64,000 nucleotides of DNA from Larimichthys crocea (lineage: Eukaryota; Chordata; Actinopteri; Sciaenidae): contig NC_040017.1 in NCBI RefSeq assembly GCF_000972845.2, forward strand, positions 27,597,941-27,661,940. The letters are read 5' to 3'. Of the stretch, positions 24,165 to 37,990 are shown in pieces. A program made the translations under genes and the position numbers. Under the pieces are notes generated by a model. That model ran no database searches. It was given only the letters and a program-made list of their open reading frames with translations, and was not told the origin of the DNA. The stretch's first letter is position 1. Each line of letters starts with the position of its first letter.

Positions 24165-24318
24165 TGTGGGGGGCAGAATATTAGAAACACTTCACAACAA
24201 CATTGTCACTCACTAACTATCCAGTGCTAAAACACAGAGTAGACTCACAGCAGAACAGTTGTACTGGATTGCATTAGATAGTGTACAGGTGTCCCTAATA
24301 AAGTGGCCACATACTTGT
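24165..24318. mobile_element. interspersed repeat remnant (family not assigned)
   Basis: The stretch from GGGGGCAGAATATTAGAAAC to GTACAGGTGTCCCTAATAAAGTGGCCAC has the wording of a common fish interspersed repeat that ends in CCTAATAAAGTGGCC. It is short, with no coding capacity. I cannot name the family with confidence. Confidence 0.5.
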
Positions 24319-25457
24319 GTGCAGTGGCAGTCTTGGATGTTTCGGTGCCCCAGGCCATCGCTTATTTTGGGCGCTGAGTTGGAGCGTTTCCATGGAGATG
24401 AGTGAGATGTAGACTCGTGTTTTTTTTAGCTTGTTATTTCTTTACATTTTGGTGAATCTGCAGCAGCAACAGTCACCCTGAATAACTGTTCATGTTTGCA
24501 CTATAACCATAGATGCATGATTATAATCTCTGAAGTACTTTTAATACTGAAGAAAACATCTTTCATGATATTTATGAGGTTAGGTTTGAAGTTATAAGGA
24601 GCGTCTATGATTCCTAAGAGTATTGGGGATGCTGTATGAGGACAGTCCATGTGAGTAGCTACTATATTTCCATTTGTACTCATCCTTGTCAGGTTATAAT
24701 TTAATTCTTTGGGGGGAGGGGGGTGCACGAGGCCGTTGGTGATCCTGTCAGATGTAATGGAGCTGAGCAGGCAAGTGAAACATGACAGATTGCTAACCTG
24801 TTCTCTACCCAGCTGCCTCAGTTCCCCACATCACCCAGAGATGAAGACGTAAGACGGCTCGGCTACAGCGCCTGTGACTTTTTCATGATGTGTCTCTGGC
24901 TAAAGCTGTGTTCAGACCCACAAGAGCAGAGTTGTTTGGGTGTGCAGTTGAGAACCGGTTCCAAATTGTCTTATTGGAATCATATCAAATCCTGTTATCG
25001 ACACAGACATGTTTTTCTGACCGTTTGCATCGCTAATTAATGACATCAAATGGAAACAAGAAGGAGTGTCAGGAGGAAAGAGAGGAAGATGCTGTCCAAA
25101 GAGTGGCTTCATTTGATGAGTTTCCATCCTCGTGGCAGTGTTGCTACAGATAACATTTGGAAAATATGAATCGGAAAGCTTTCTTTTTATGGATTTATGG
25201 GTTTGTGGTTTGTCCAGTCTGTTCTTGGTGCATTGCAGCTTTTGAACTGCTAAGTGGACAGTTTGAAGCCAGAAATCTGCTTCTAATGTTAAAATATAAG
25301 CTGACATTTAGGATCAAGTTTCAACAAATTAAAAAAAAACAAAAAAAAACAGATGAAAGTTCTTTCTAAGTGATAAATCAGACCTTGTACAAGCCTGAAT
25401 GGTTCCTTACTTCATGATGAATTCCCTTTAACTCCTGCCGTCAAACGGTTTGTTAAG

Positions 25458-25503
<46 letters not shown>

Positions 25504-26848
25504 ATTAGATAAAGAACCAGACCTCAGTGCTCTGTTTAACCTGACATCCTACCTTTCCAGGTTATGGTGTGCAGGGGTGCTCTGCAGGTCTACTTGTACA
25601 AGCAGAGCAACACATTCGACAGCTCCAGTGGCCATATCACACCTGGAGTACCTGCAGAGAAATGCTTAATTCTCCAAGCTGCCCAGATATCAGTGAATAC
25701 GGGTTTAAAGGTTGAGTCACAAGAACTCAGTAAGGCTCTGGTTTTGTATATATTTGACATTGATTATTTAGTTTTGTCTAATTACAAAAATAGTTAGAAA
25801 TCTCAGTGGTTTAAACATGTTACAGGAAAAAGTCTGTATGTAAGATGGATAGATTGACTGAGCCCTCAATGATGAATTCATTTTTTGTATTTGACCTAAA
25901 TATTATCAAGTCCTTGGTCTCAGCAGAGCAGGCTGACTTTGTTCACTGAACACTTTCCCAACCATCAGTCCTTTTTGGAAAACTAGAACAAGGTTTGTAG
26001 AAACTGGAGCAGTCATGAAAAACGCCTCTTTTTGTTTTCCTTGTAGCTGAAATCTGAAAATGTTAGCCATCAGTGATTATTCTGCACTCTGTGTTTGTTT
26101 TTCATATTCTGATCTCTAATAATTGATCTCTGTAATAATTCTGTGTAATATGAAAGACGTGAGTGTGGATAGATTTTACAGGGATCTCTAGCTTTTAGAT
26201 TTTAGAACCAGAAAGCCAGTCCAAAGGTGTTCTTTCAGTAATGACTAAAAATGTCACGATTGGAAAATAAAGGAGTGGATTATCTACGTCACAGATTTAG
26301 TTTGTTCTATAAAAAACCCTCCTCTCATATCGTTTGTTTTCTTTAGTCACAGTCCAGTGAGTGTGGGGCATTTTTGACTTAATGATTTTGATGCATTATG
26401 AAATTTGCAAATTGATTTTCTGTCGAGTGGCTCTAAAATGTTCTAACATAACCAGGAGTCTGCACTTAATGCTCGTGGTTTAAATGAACTTTGAAATGGC
26501 ACTCATCCTTTAATCCGTTCACAGATGAAGTCGAGCCTGATACGCTCTGGAGATGTTGTCATGGGCGTCATTATGACAGCTGTGTGTTTGTTTTGTTTGT
26601 GCACAACTTTTCCAAGGATTTTCATGTGTGTGGGCACCTGTGTTTGTGTACTTGGATGTGTGTGCATACTTGATTAGAGATATAGACAGCATCCCAGAGA
26701 AAGAGACACACATGGCAGGGTTCCCACCTCTCCTTCTGTCGCCGTGATGTACCAGAGGACATCCCTCACTGGGATCAGAGCAGTGCTGCTTGTCTGACTG
26801 TGTCAAACACTGACTCTTACCTGCGTCATGTCGCTCCTGTGGTGCTGC

Positions 26849-26930
26849 AGCGGTTCAGTGGTTCCAGCTGCCGGCTCACAGCTTCATGGACCCGGGTTCT
26901 GGTCCTTTCTGTGTAGGTGTGAATATAATT
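26849..26930 (+). mobile_element. tRNA-derived SINE fragment
   Basis: The order 'GCGGTTCAGTGGTT ... CTCACAGC ... GGACCCGGGTTCTGGTCCTTTCTGTGTAGG' follows the body of tRNA-derived fish SINEs (GCGGTTCGGTGGTTAGC..., CTCACAGCAAGAAGG, CTGGGTTCGA, CCTTTCTGTGTGG). The copy is degraded and has lost its tail, and it is not an intact tRNA gene. Confidence 0.55.
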
Positions 26931-28884
26931 GTCATTCTGTCTGTTTTAGTTATTTAAGCACATTCCTGGGAGGAACCCTGCCGTGATCTTTGGCAGCACA
27001 GTGTTTGCAGATTGGCAGATAGTTTGCACTCTGTAGAGGCCTCTAAGTTTAAAGGTTGTGATGTTTGTGAGGGTACAGCAGTTTGGTTAATGGTTATATT
27101 TTGTTCTTCAGATCATGAATAGTCAACATAAGTCCAGGCAAATTTTATTTTTATAACCCTAAAATCCAACGTCTGCCTCAGGAGGGGGAACTCGACGTTC
27201 TGTCAATCAGCTTTTCAGTTAAACTCTTTCCAGGTACCTGGTGACTTGTCCTGTATATAAATAGAAAAGTGTGTGGACAGCTGACCTTAGCTGACTTTAG
27301 CTTTCTCTGTAAAGAGCTGGCTGAATGAAGTGCTGTCCAGTCATGTAGTTTAAAGTCAAGCTGTTAGAGTACTGGCCAGTGTCCAGAGGCTGTTCAGAGA
27401 GAAGGAGGGACGCTGACAGATGGACAGGGGAGGGAGGAGAGAGGACGGAGGAAAAAATGAGGTGAAGACAAGAGAGACACTTAGCCTGAGGAATAAAATA
27501 AAGAGAGCAACGTTTGCAGCATCATAACACATTTTAATCTCCAGCATCTTGTCCACCTCCTCCTTTCTGTCAGTGTTCTCCTCTATTTCTCCTTTCCCGC
27601 CTTCCCTCCTTCCTCTCTGTGCTATCTTTATCTGTGCCCTCACTTCATGAACAGCAGGGGTTTGGAAACTTTCTCCGGCTAAATTTAAGAAATGTACTTT
27701 TTACCTCAGGAGCTCAGAGCTTCTTTAAAGTGTGTCACTGCGCTCTTGATGTCACCACCTGTCATACATCTGATCTGACCCACTTTGGGTCTGGACATGT
27801 AGTTTATAAAGCAGTGAAAGTAAAAAAAAGGTGCACTATTATTGACAGGAAAAAAGAGAGGCTCTTATCAGCTGTGAGAAGTGGTCTGGGTTGAGAGATG
27901 CTTCAGTTTGGTGCTAAAACACATTTGGATCTGTTGTATAAGCCTTTAGAAAGAAAGTGACTGCAGAGTGCAGGGATCCATTTACAACACCACTTTTATC
28001 ACCATACACAATGGAGACAAAGCACCTGGCTTACATCACATTCAGAGCTGAAATACTTAAATCCATAATTCACCTGTCCATCAATAAGTTTGTCTTGTGT
28101 AACATTCAATACAGCAAAGATTTTCTAACTTGTCAAGACCAAAAATGGGAACTTGAGTAGGGCTGCCTCAGATTAGATTTTCTTGGTCAGCTAGTTTGTC
28201 ATTACTCAGCTCGTCATTGCATGATTAAGATATAAATTTAATTATCAGAAAATGACTTGAGTTGCAGGGCAGAGAAAGAATGTTCTAACAATATACCACA
28301 GCCAAACGGCCAGTGCTGTGGATGCCCAGGAATGTGGGCATGATGCCAGATCAGGAGAGTCTGTTGGATCATCTGGTCTCTCCTTGAGAAGTTTCTCGTC
28401 AGTGTTGAAACTAGTTCAGATTTATTTTCACCCTTTGCTGGGGTGGGAAATGTACCAGCCACTGACAAATAATTGTTGAAATTCACCAACAACTCTGTCG
28501 TAAATCGTTTTTTTGGTCTGAAATCTACCTGTCACTTTAATATTTTATCAGCATTTGGCTGGTAACTTTTTTTCTCAAGACTTTTCTCACGGTTTAGTCG
28601 ACTGTTCGGGGACAGTCTGCTGTGATTTGAGGAACAGCCTGAGCTGACCTGGTCCAATAACCTTGTCTTTATACTTGATGACACCTGCACCTGCTCAGTA
28701 ATAAAACTGCTGTCAAGATTCAAAATCAGGTAAACAACTCTCTCTGAGGTCATATTTAGTGTCACATCATGATGTGCTCTACTACATCCACAAGATGTAG
28801 ACTTTGATGGAAGTTAAGTGAAATAAAGTCTATGTGGACAAAGCAATGTCTTTTTAATGTATGAGTAAATAAAATACAGACTTC

Positions 28885-29205
28885 TTCTCCTTTCGGCTTT
28901 TCCCTTCAGGGGTTACCACAGCGAATCAGCTGCCTCCATCTAACCCTGTCTTCTGCATGTGCTGTCCCTCTGATGGACTCATTCCTGATCCTATCCATCC
29001 TGGTCCCTCCCAAAGAGAACCTCAGCATCTTCATCTCTGCTACCTCCAGCTCTGCCTCCTGTCTCTAGACCAAACAGCATCGCTGGTCTCACCTTTCCTT
29101 TCATTTGAGCTGAAACTCTTCTATCACACATCACACCTGACACTTTCCTCCAACCTGCCTGCACATGCTTCTTCACCTCTTTTCCACACTGTCAATCCAA
29201 AATGA
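28885..29205 (-). mobile_element. degraded RTE-type LINE reverse-transcriptase fragment
   Basis: Read on the minus strand, the remnant encodes the C-terminal reverse-transcriptase hallmark seen here as KGKVRPAMLFGLET, preceded by GWRKVSGVMCDRRVSAQ and followed by EDAEVLFGRDQDG. I remember RPAMLYGLETVAL ... MLRFSLGVTRMDRIRN from fish RTE/BovB-like LINEs. Internal deletions and frame breaks show that it is inactive. It lies in the inferred gdpd4 intron 1, in antisense orientation. Confidence 0.75.
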
Positions 29206-29900
29206 CTCCTGGCACCACTTTATTTCACAAAGTAATTAGAGACAATTAGTCAGTTAATTAATCAGTCGAATGAATTGCCTGTTATTTAAGACTGTTGGTC
29301 AGATAAAATTAACCATTTGATTTGCGAGACTTTGCCTTTCTCGTTTTACTTGAATGTCAGATGCAGTGTTTGTTTCTCACTGTATTTTATTTGTCACTCA
29401 TATTACATGCTGTGTAACCCTAACATGCATTATTCACTGTGTGAGTGTGTGGGGACATACAGTAGTAGAGAGTGACTACATCACAGCTTTGATGACTCCT
29501 GACGGTGGTTTCTTTGCTTTCCCTCGTCTCTTCTAATCCATCTGGTTCTTTCTTGTTTACCCCACCCTCCCTTCATCCTTTTTCACAGCAGTAATAATAA
29601 CAGATCTGATGTCACAGTTGCCACGGCAACCGGTGTGATGACTTGGCTGGTTGGATCGGTCTGGTCGTCTGGTGGCTGAGTTCAGTTACAGACACAAAAA
29701 AGAACTGAACTGAGCAGGATAGATTATATTTTAAAAGAAAGAAGAGTATAGTTAATATGAATTACAGAGCAAAGACTAAAATGAAATGGAAAAGAATAAA
29801 TGAGTTATCTTGTACCACAATGGAACTGAATGTGATCAGACCATATATTATAATGACATGAATTAGGATCAAACTATAGCCAATGTTAAAACTGCCACTG

Positions 29901-29902
<2 letters not shown>

Positions 29903-29989
<87 letters not shown>
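29903..29989. repeat. long (TG)n microsatellite
   Basis: About 43 uninterrupted TG units, the longest pure dinucleotide run in the window. A mixed CA/TACA tract follows at 30126-30173 and another TG run at 30273-30302, making a 400 bp microsatellite cluster. Confidence 0.97.
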
Positions 29990-29991
<2 letters not shown>

Positions 29992-30120
29992 TCATACAGA
30001 CATCAGCATCTGTTATTCAGTCCTGATGTGTCGTAGCAACACAGTTCGTGTGTTTGGGATCAACACAGCAGTACTTACCATCTGTCAGCCTTAACACCAG
30101 GTTCACCCATACAACTATCT

Positions 30121-30158
<38 letters not shown>

Positions 30159-30269
30159 ACACACACACATACATAGTGCACATGTACTTATAATGGATTA
30201 AGTAATCAATCAGCAGCATCAATTTTGCAAAACCAAACCAGTTCACACTTTGGCCAATAGAATATTTAT

Positions 30270-30305
<36 letters not shown>

Positions 30306-31886
30306 AGCTGTTAAGCTGACCTCTTTGTTCTTAACTCAGACACTGTTAAAAGCTGCTGTTCCTACATTACGCAGATTTAGGCCACCTATCTGGGTCTGGA
30401 ACACATCAGGATCACCATTAGTAGAACTACAGACACGAGGAAGCTCAGTGGTTTACTGGATCTGCTCTGTGATGTGAGAGAAAGTGAAAATTTAATTATC
30501 ATTTAGTCAGTCAAGGAAATTTAATTGGCAGCAATTTTGATAATTGGTTATTTGTTTTAAATCACTTATTAAATAAAAGTGTCCAAATGTACAGTATTAC
30601 TTCTCATATGAGGATTTGCTACGTTCTCTTTTATATAACTCTGTTTTTGTGTTCTGGACTGTCGGTCGGACAAAAAGACAAGGTGGGCTGGGCCTGAGGG
30701 TGTTCTGGACTTTTCTCTTCTGAGGTCACACGAGGTCCCGTGTGGGCCTTGAGGTCCTCAGCAGTATTAGTTGTTTGTCTTTGGTTGGGAACAGTAGGTG
30801 CCAGTCTATCTCAACACTGTGGTGTCCAGGGTCACAGAGACCTGTTGCTGCCTTCATAGACATAATAGATAGCTTGTTGTTGACGGTCCAATCTGCGTAA
30901 ACAGACATCTGTGTCTCCAGACTAGAACATGCTGACAATAACACCTCCATGGGTAAAGACATTCTCTGTGACTCATTCTGGCCGTGTAGTATTTGTGGTG
31001 TTATCTTGGGGTTTAAAGTCGATCCACCAGGATGAGTTGGGCAGAATGTGAGACCGACTCAGGCACTTCTGATGAACTTTGAGAGTGTCTCTAATTCTCC
31101 TTGGCCAAGCGTCAATAAATAATACAGCATAAGACATCAGAGGCTCCTGAACACTTTCTGAACTCCTGACCTTTGACCATTGACTTCAGCAAGTTCTCCA
31201 CAACAGAGGGGTCAGATTGGCTGATTGACTGCTGCACTGTGTGGCTGTGGTATTTGGTTCAGTGGAGCAGTACAGTAGATGTAGAGCTGTTGCGTAACTA
31301 TTATTGTAATAATTATCATTAAACCACACACTGCTGCCACTGTTGTTGCTCTTCTCCTTCTTCGGGGTCATCAATAAAACACACGGCCATTATTATCCAC
31401 TCAAGTCAAACTTAAATAGTTTACCAAGTATATCATGTAGGATGTCCATCACAGGCGGCATCAGCATCGATTAGTCATAAATATCTCGATAAGTCGAGTA
31501 ATTGCTTGGTCTGGAAATCCCATTTTGTCATTCAAATAGCTTGTTTTATCCTGACAATATCCCTAATCACAATGATTTTCATTTTACAAATTATTACAAA
31601 GTATTAAAACATTACTTTTTTCCTCAACTGATTCTGTCGACTGACTTTGTAGCTGGTTAGATAATCGGCTGACTTGGGGTTCATTAAGTTTCCTTATGAC
31701 TGGTCTAATTATAGAGTTATTGAATTAATTACACACCATGAAGGACAGCTAACCGTGTGTGTGTGTGTCATAAATAACCTGAGCAGACACGTGTTATATC
31801 AGATATAGGTCAGTGTGTATTTCTGTGAAAGTAAATCTATCTGCTGGGTTAGTTAAAGCAGGCCACAGGCATAAAACCAGGACTGC

Positions 31887-31930
<44 letters not shown>

Positions 31931-32019
31931 GACACACACAGTCCTGCTGAGTCTAATTTTTTTCTTTTACTATAAATACATTTTAAATTGATTCAAACTT
32001 TTTCATTTCTCCCTCCTAG

Positions 32020-32150
32020 GTGAAGGTGTGGTGGCCAGCAGTCCAGCATTTCCCCCTCTCTCCTCTCTCTCTCCTTCTCCTGTTCCTTCATCATCCTCTT
32101 CCTCCTCCTCTCTCTCACTCTTTCTCTCTCTCTGTGATGCCGGGCTGTGG
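32020..32150 (+). other. gdpd4: gdpd4 exon 2: 5' UTR plus 14 coding bases
   Basis: The acceptor CCCTCCTAG ends at 32019. The exon is largely CT-rich 5' UTR; the ATG is at 32137 and the donor TGTGG|GTGAGTG follows 14 coding bases later. The split glycine codon GG|G joins phase-correctly to the exon at 33755. Confidence 0.8.
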
Positions 32151-33862
32151 GTGAGTGTTTGCCCGTGACCAGACTGAAGCTGGGGAAGCTAAAGGTGGTG
32201 CGGCGGCAGCTGCTGCAAAGGTAGAGAAAAACACACATCACCATCACCACTAGTCAGTGATGACACTTCTGATTCAATGCCTTTTAAGATGTATTCTGAT
32301 TACATTATTGGTCGCTGTGCAAACCGTTGCAGTAACTATGGAGATGGGTAGCAGTCATCAGTCGTATATATATATACTGTATATGCATTTGAAGCCAGCA
32401 CTCATATCAGTCACTGATAGTTAAAGGTCCACTGTGTAGGATTTAGTGGCATCCTGCAGTGAAGTTGCTGACTGCAACCCCTTCACCTCACCTCACCCTC
32501 TCCTTAGCATGTAGGAGAAACTAAGGAGACGGCAAAACGTGTAAAAATACTAAAGTCCTGATCTAGAGCCAGCGTTTAGTTTGTCTGTTCTGGGCTGCTG
32601 TGGAAACATGGTGAACCTCATGACCTGTGGTGTCTGTAGATATAAAAGTCTCATTCTAAGGTAACGAAAACACAAAGATTCTTATTTTCAGGTGATTATA
32701 CTCAAATGAAAACATAGTTAAGAATATCTGTCATAATCTGTAAATAGAGCCGCTAAATCTGACACACTGGACCTTTTTAAAATGGTAATTAATAGTAATG
32801 AAATGAGCCTCTGTCACAAAATACTGCTTCTTTCCAGAACCAGTGCTGTCTAGCTTTGCAAATAGTTTGAGCTGTTGACGTTTTGAGATCTTCTGCCAGC
32901 ATCTTAAAACAATACAGCTAAATGTAATTTTATTTATTTCAAAGCAGAAAATCAACATTGCAAAAACAAAAACCCAGCTAAACAATGTCCTGCTTACTCA
33001 GGACGATCCACAAACTTTGCTGTGTACTCTTTGTGGAGAACTGCTTGTTCTGATGTACGACAGCCTACTGTCCGTCTGCACAGAAGGATGAGTCACGGTG
33101 TTTCGTTCTGTACAGAGATAGCCTGCATGCATCATCTAAAGAGGCTATTTTCTCATTTTTGTGAGAAATTGGTATGATTACTGTATGCTGGTTAAACACA
33201 GTGGCGGAGTTGAGGTTTGGTAGCATTTCATTAAATTTGAATCCACTATCAAATCCAATATCAAACTCTTTCAGATTTATTATTAAAATCAGTTTCACAT
33301 TCCAACATATCTGATGTAAAAACCTCAAAGTCTCAACTGAGATGTGTTCATTTTATTGGCTGCTGCTTGGTTGATTTAAAACTTTTATTAATGGCATGAT
33401 GTGAAAGGTTAAAGTGACATGAGCTTGGTTTCAGTAAAGAAGCATCTTCACTTTCTTGGTCTTGTTGAATGACAAAGCACATTTCAGCCTGCACACCCAA
33501 CCACACAAACTTAGAAGCTGCTAAAAGGTTTGATATGAGATTTGTCGGTAAATGCATCAGGGAACCAGATCTGAAATAGAACAAACATTTCACACCAAAG
33601 GTTGCTCAGTTTCACCACAATGTAGGTGGTGACAGGTAATAATATGAATATCTTTCAAAATTTCAAGTCTGTGGTTTCAATATGTTTTAATGTTTCAGTT
33701 TATTTAGTTCAGTGTCTGAATGCTCTGCTCCAGTAACTGATATTTACTTACCAGGTATGAGCACCAGCCATTTGTCTCCTGCTTGGCCGGCCTCTACGGT
33801 TGCCAATGGAGACGATACCAAAGAGCCCGGGCGCAGCCAGGAGAGTGCTGCTGCAGCAAGGT

Positions 33863-33913
<51 letters not shown>

Positions 33914-34399
33914 GTTGAGTTTGGTATGGTTGCTGAGCGTGCAGAGACTATTGATTCCCCAGCCAGTTTTCCTCCATCCAGCCTGCTGACTCCAACAGTC
34001 AGTTACTGCTTTTCTCTGAAAAAATATCAGCACATATATACACACTGTGTCAGCTCATCAAAATATACTGCTTCCATATGCACTCACTAATATGATTGAC
34101 TTCCTTTTGCCAGCTTGTGTAGCAGCAGGGAGTTGCTCTTTATAAATCCTCATCATACTGGAAATGTTATTTTCACTTTAAACCATCATACATACATGCT
34201 AAGATTCATCTTTTTATGAAAAACAAAAACATTTGATCAACGTTCACATCAGATATTCAGCAGTCATCCAGATAATAATGTGTGTTACAGGTGGAGTGTG
34301 GCAGTTTTGGCCTCCTGATCCTCACCTTCTTCCTGAGTTTTTTATTCCTCTACTTCTGGAGTGAAGCTCAGAACGACTACGACGACTTTGACTGGTGGG

Positions 34400-34461
<62 letters not shown>

Positions 34462-37400
34462 CATGTAGCAGTCTGTATGTGATAGTTTTTCTTCTTTTTT
34501 TTGCCTCTGTAGGTTTAACTTTGGGACTCTGGGGTTCTGGTTTCCCTGGTCTCTGGTCCTGCTGGTTGTTGCTGCTTCTCTCTTCACATACATCGCCCTT
34601 CTCTTGGTATGCACACTGATCACGTTCAACATGTCTAGTTTAAGCACTTGTACAATTAAATATCCAGTAAAATCTAATATATAATCAACAACATTTGTAA
34701 ACAACATAACAAATATCATGTAAGGCATGACAGTTGTGTTAACTATGTTCAGGTGCTGAAGTTGAATAGAAACCATGTTGGTTCTGAACAGCTCTAAACT
34801 GATGTGCTAACAATATTTAATACATTTTTTATTACATTGTTCAGGTGCTGGCAGTGTGTCTGCTTTCTGAAGGTCAGAGGCTGTACCTTCACTGGAGCCA
34901 CAAGGTATTTATTACACACACACAATAAATACATTTGTATTTGTGTGCTCCCTCTTCTTATAAGTTGTCATAGGTTGTGTTTCCTCATCTTCCTGTGTTT
35001 TTGTCAGACTGGCATCGTGGTGACTTTGGCGTTCTCCGTCACAGCCACCGCCATTCTTTCTGATCTCTGGAGCAAAGAATGGAAGACTCTCCTTCTCTCC
35101 CTGCAGGTTAGTCAGTCCTGACTGTTGCTATTTTTATTATGTTTGCTGTCATGTGTGCTTTATGTTTGAGTGAAATGACATTTTGGCCGATCCATTGACT
35201 TTCTCTTCCTCTTTCTATCTTCAGGTGACAGCACCTTTCCTCCATGTGGCTGCAGTCGCACTTATGGCGATTCTCTCTTGGCCAATAGCGTTGCACTTCT
35301 TCCGCATGAACAAAAAAGGTGAGCGAGCTGATGAGTATTCATGTTTGTGAACAGTGGTAGCTCTCTTTAAGAATGTCTACTCGCAGTAGTTGTGGATCTA
35401 TCTTGATCTATCTTGATGTTTGGGAATGTTACAGAGAACGAGAGACAAGAATAGACTTCTAGTGACAAACACAACAACCTCTCATTGACGTAACCGCAGT
35501 GACTGGAGGGATGAAAGGGCGGAAGCACCTCGTTGAAATGACATATTGGCTGGTTCCTGGCAGACAGTCAAGGGTTCGGCTCTAAATGCCTTACTACTTA
35601 GTAGTAGTATCCACTCGCCAGGAATAAAAGCATTCTAAAATCAAGCATACCCCTCAGAAATGAGACACACAAGCCTGGCATGGATTACACAGCTGTCGAC
35701 CTCCCTGCCACCCTTCTTTCTGTCTCCATTTCCTCTTAACAGAAAATCAATGTTTATTTTTCTACTCAATATTACTCTCTTATCTTTGTCTCTCTGATGC
35801 TTCCTCCTTCTTTCATTCACTCTTTTTTTTTGTCTCTCCATCACTCTGACGTCCTGACGTCCTGTCTGCTTCTTGTTACTTTTCTCTGGGTCACTCCGGC
35901 TGTCTTGCATTATGTCTGACGGCTTTTTCCTCTCCACTGAATGTCTTTGACCTCTGTGTCTCTCTGCGGCTTTCTTCTTTCTTTGGTCTCCATGGGTACT
36001 GTCCCCGGTTGCCATGGTGATTCAGCGGGTAGAGTGATGCTGAGTCATGTTGGGGGGTCTCTCCTGGCAGGAGATAAAGGGGAGAGAGACTTGCCAAAGC
36101 ACAGGATGTTCTATTGTATTGAGATGAACAGCCCCACCGAGCCTGCATGTTACATGTGAACGGGACGAGTTCATTTTTTTTGATGCCATGGCATCACTGC
36201 TGGGTGTGGTTTCAGGTGAAGGGCAGAAACATAGCTTCTGCTTGGAGTTAAGATATTTTAAAATCTGGTTATCTGAATAAACCAAAAACATTTCATCATG
36301 TTTCCAGTCGTATGTTTGAACAAATCTCTAATAATTTAGCTCAACATACTCCTATATAATATCCAGTTTGGTCAGTTTCCCAGCAGGATTTGCCTCCTAA
36401 CCAGACGATCTTCATTCTGCTTGTTGCCATGGCTGCTGTTCAGCACCAGACCACCATGCTGATCCTATCAGGAAAGATTTACTGTATATAATCCTGATTA
36501 AGTTCCAATTCCTACACCAGCGCACTCCTATAACCCTTAACTGAGCCATATTTAGAGGTTCAAAGGTTTATGGTTTTTGGATTTGTTTGTGTGTGCATGG
36601 CACAGTATACTGCAAGTGTATTTGTCCACAACAAATATTCTTCTTGTATTTAAAGATTAAATAACAGTATCTGTTTTAAATTCAATGCACGTGTCTCTGT
36701 GATCTTCAGTGCGTCAGGTGGCTGTCCTGGGTCTCTACCTGTCCGTGCTGTTCTTTCTCTACCTGGTCCCTCTGGGAATGTACTCACCCTGCATTAAAGA
36801 GGCAGGAACGCTGGGACCTGCTCCAACACTCATCGGACATAGAGGAGCTCCGATGGTAAGACCCGTGACAGCTGGATCTGTCTTAATTCTGTTTTAGTTT
36901 GTTGGTTATGATCATATTTTAATCATCATCAGAGATCTGTTGAGATCTGGCGATGTGGATATAGTGTGTATTTTTGTGACTTTGTGTATGTGTGTGTGTG
37001 TAGCTGGCTCCAGAGAATACTGTGATGTCATTCGAGAAGGCCGTGGAAGCAGGAGGAGAAGGACTGGAGACTGACGTCACCATCAGGTATATAGGACTCT
37101 CACCTATATGTGTCTGTATGTATTCTTGTCTGAAAAATAGTGAATAAATATATAATGTGCATCTTCTACACTTTATCTGTGCATCTGTCATGCATCTTTT
37201 CTGGTCTTGTATATGTAACTGCTTTTGTTTCCATATCATTTCTTGTTTTTTGTGGGACGTGAGAAGAAAAATAAGAAACAAACACTAAATATATCTGATA
37301 ACTTAAAGGTGTTTTGCTGAGCAGATATTTTATTTGCATCTTGTTTTGGTGAGAAACATGAAAACTCCACAGGACGCCTTTTAAATAAAAGTAAGAACCA

Positions 37401-37949
37401 TCTGAAGTATAGAAATGGTATCATCTACTTCATTAAAAGGTTTATTGTGATTCATTTCATGGCCACTTGCAACAAAAAGCCTTTATATGATTACTTTGTT
37501 GTAAAGACCATGAAATATATTGTGTGTCCCTGTTAAGCAACACGTTAAAAACATGGTTCACACGTGGAGTCAAACTCAGATTACTGTTTAATTCTGCCAC
37601 CCAGGAATGAACGTTGATTAACAGCTGCCTGATTAATTGATCCAATTATTAAAATGTACCATCACAATTGTTACAAGGGAGACCAATTATGTTTCACCAA
37701 AAGGGAAATTATTAAATCATTAACAATAACACGACAGATCACATGTCCTCAGTGGAGCAGGCGGTCAACAGTGGACTGATGCTGATTGTACAGATCAGAT
37801 CATTAGCCCACGGCTGGAGAACGGTTAGATTAATCCCATGGTGGTGCTGACCCGAGTGAGTCTAGTAGTTCCTGTGTGTGTGTGTGGTCTGCATGAATGA
37901 TTGTGGACTAGGCAGTTCTGTGTAATTAAACTGTCAGGGGCTTTTTGAG

Positions 37950-37990
<41 letters not shown>

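Larger units (their letters stand above)
18891..32019 (+). other. gdpd4: gdpd4 intron 1 (inferred), repeat-rich
   Basis: About 13.1 kb between the CpG-rich exon 1 donor and the acceptor at 32018-32019. It contains many TG/CA tracts (20865-20900, 22099-22131, 25462-25500, 29903-29989, 30126-30173, 30273-30302, 31889-31928) and fragments of L2-like, RTE-like and SINE-like elements. No coding exon with family similarity was recognised inside it. Confidence 0.5.

Noticed and set aside
25555..25690. Exon-like stretch after TTTCCAG (VMVCRGALQVYLYKQ)
   Set aside because: It does not fit the phase or sequence of gdpd4 and there is no neighbour to join to. Probably repeat-derived.
35641..36015. 124-residue minus-strand ORF rich in K/R/E
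   Set aside because: It is the reverse of a pyrimidine-rich intron stretch of gdpd4, with no family similarity.
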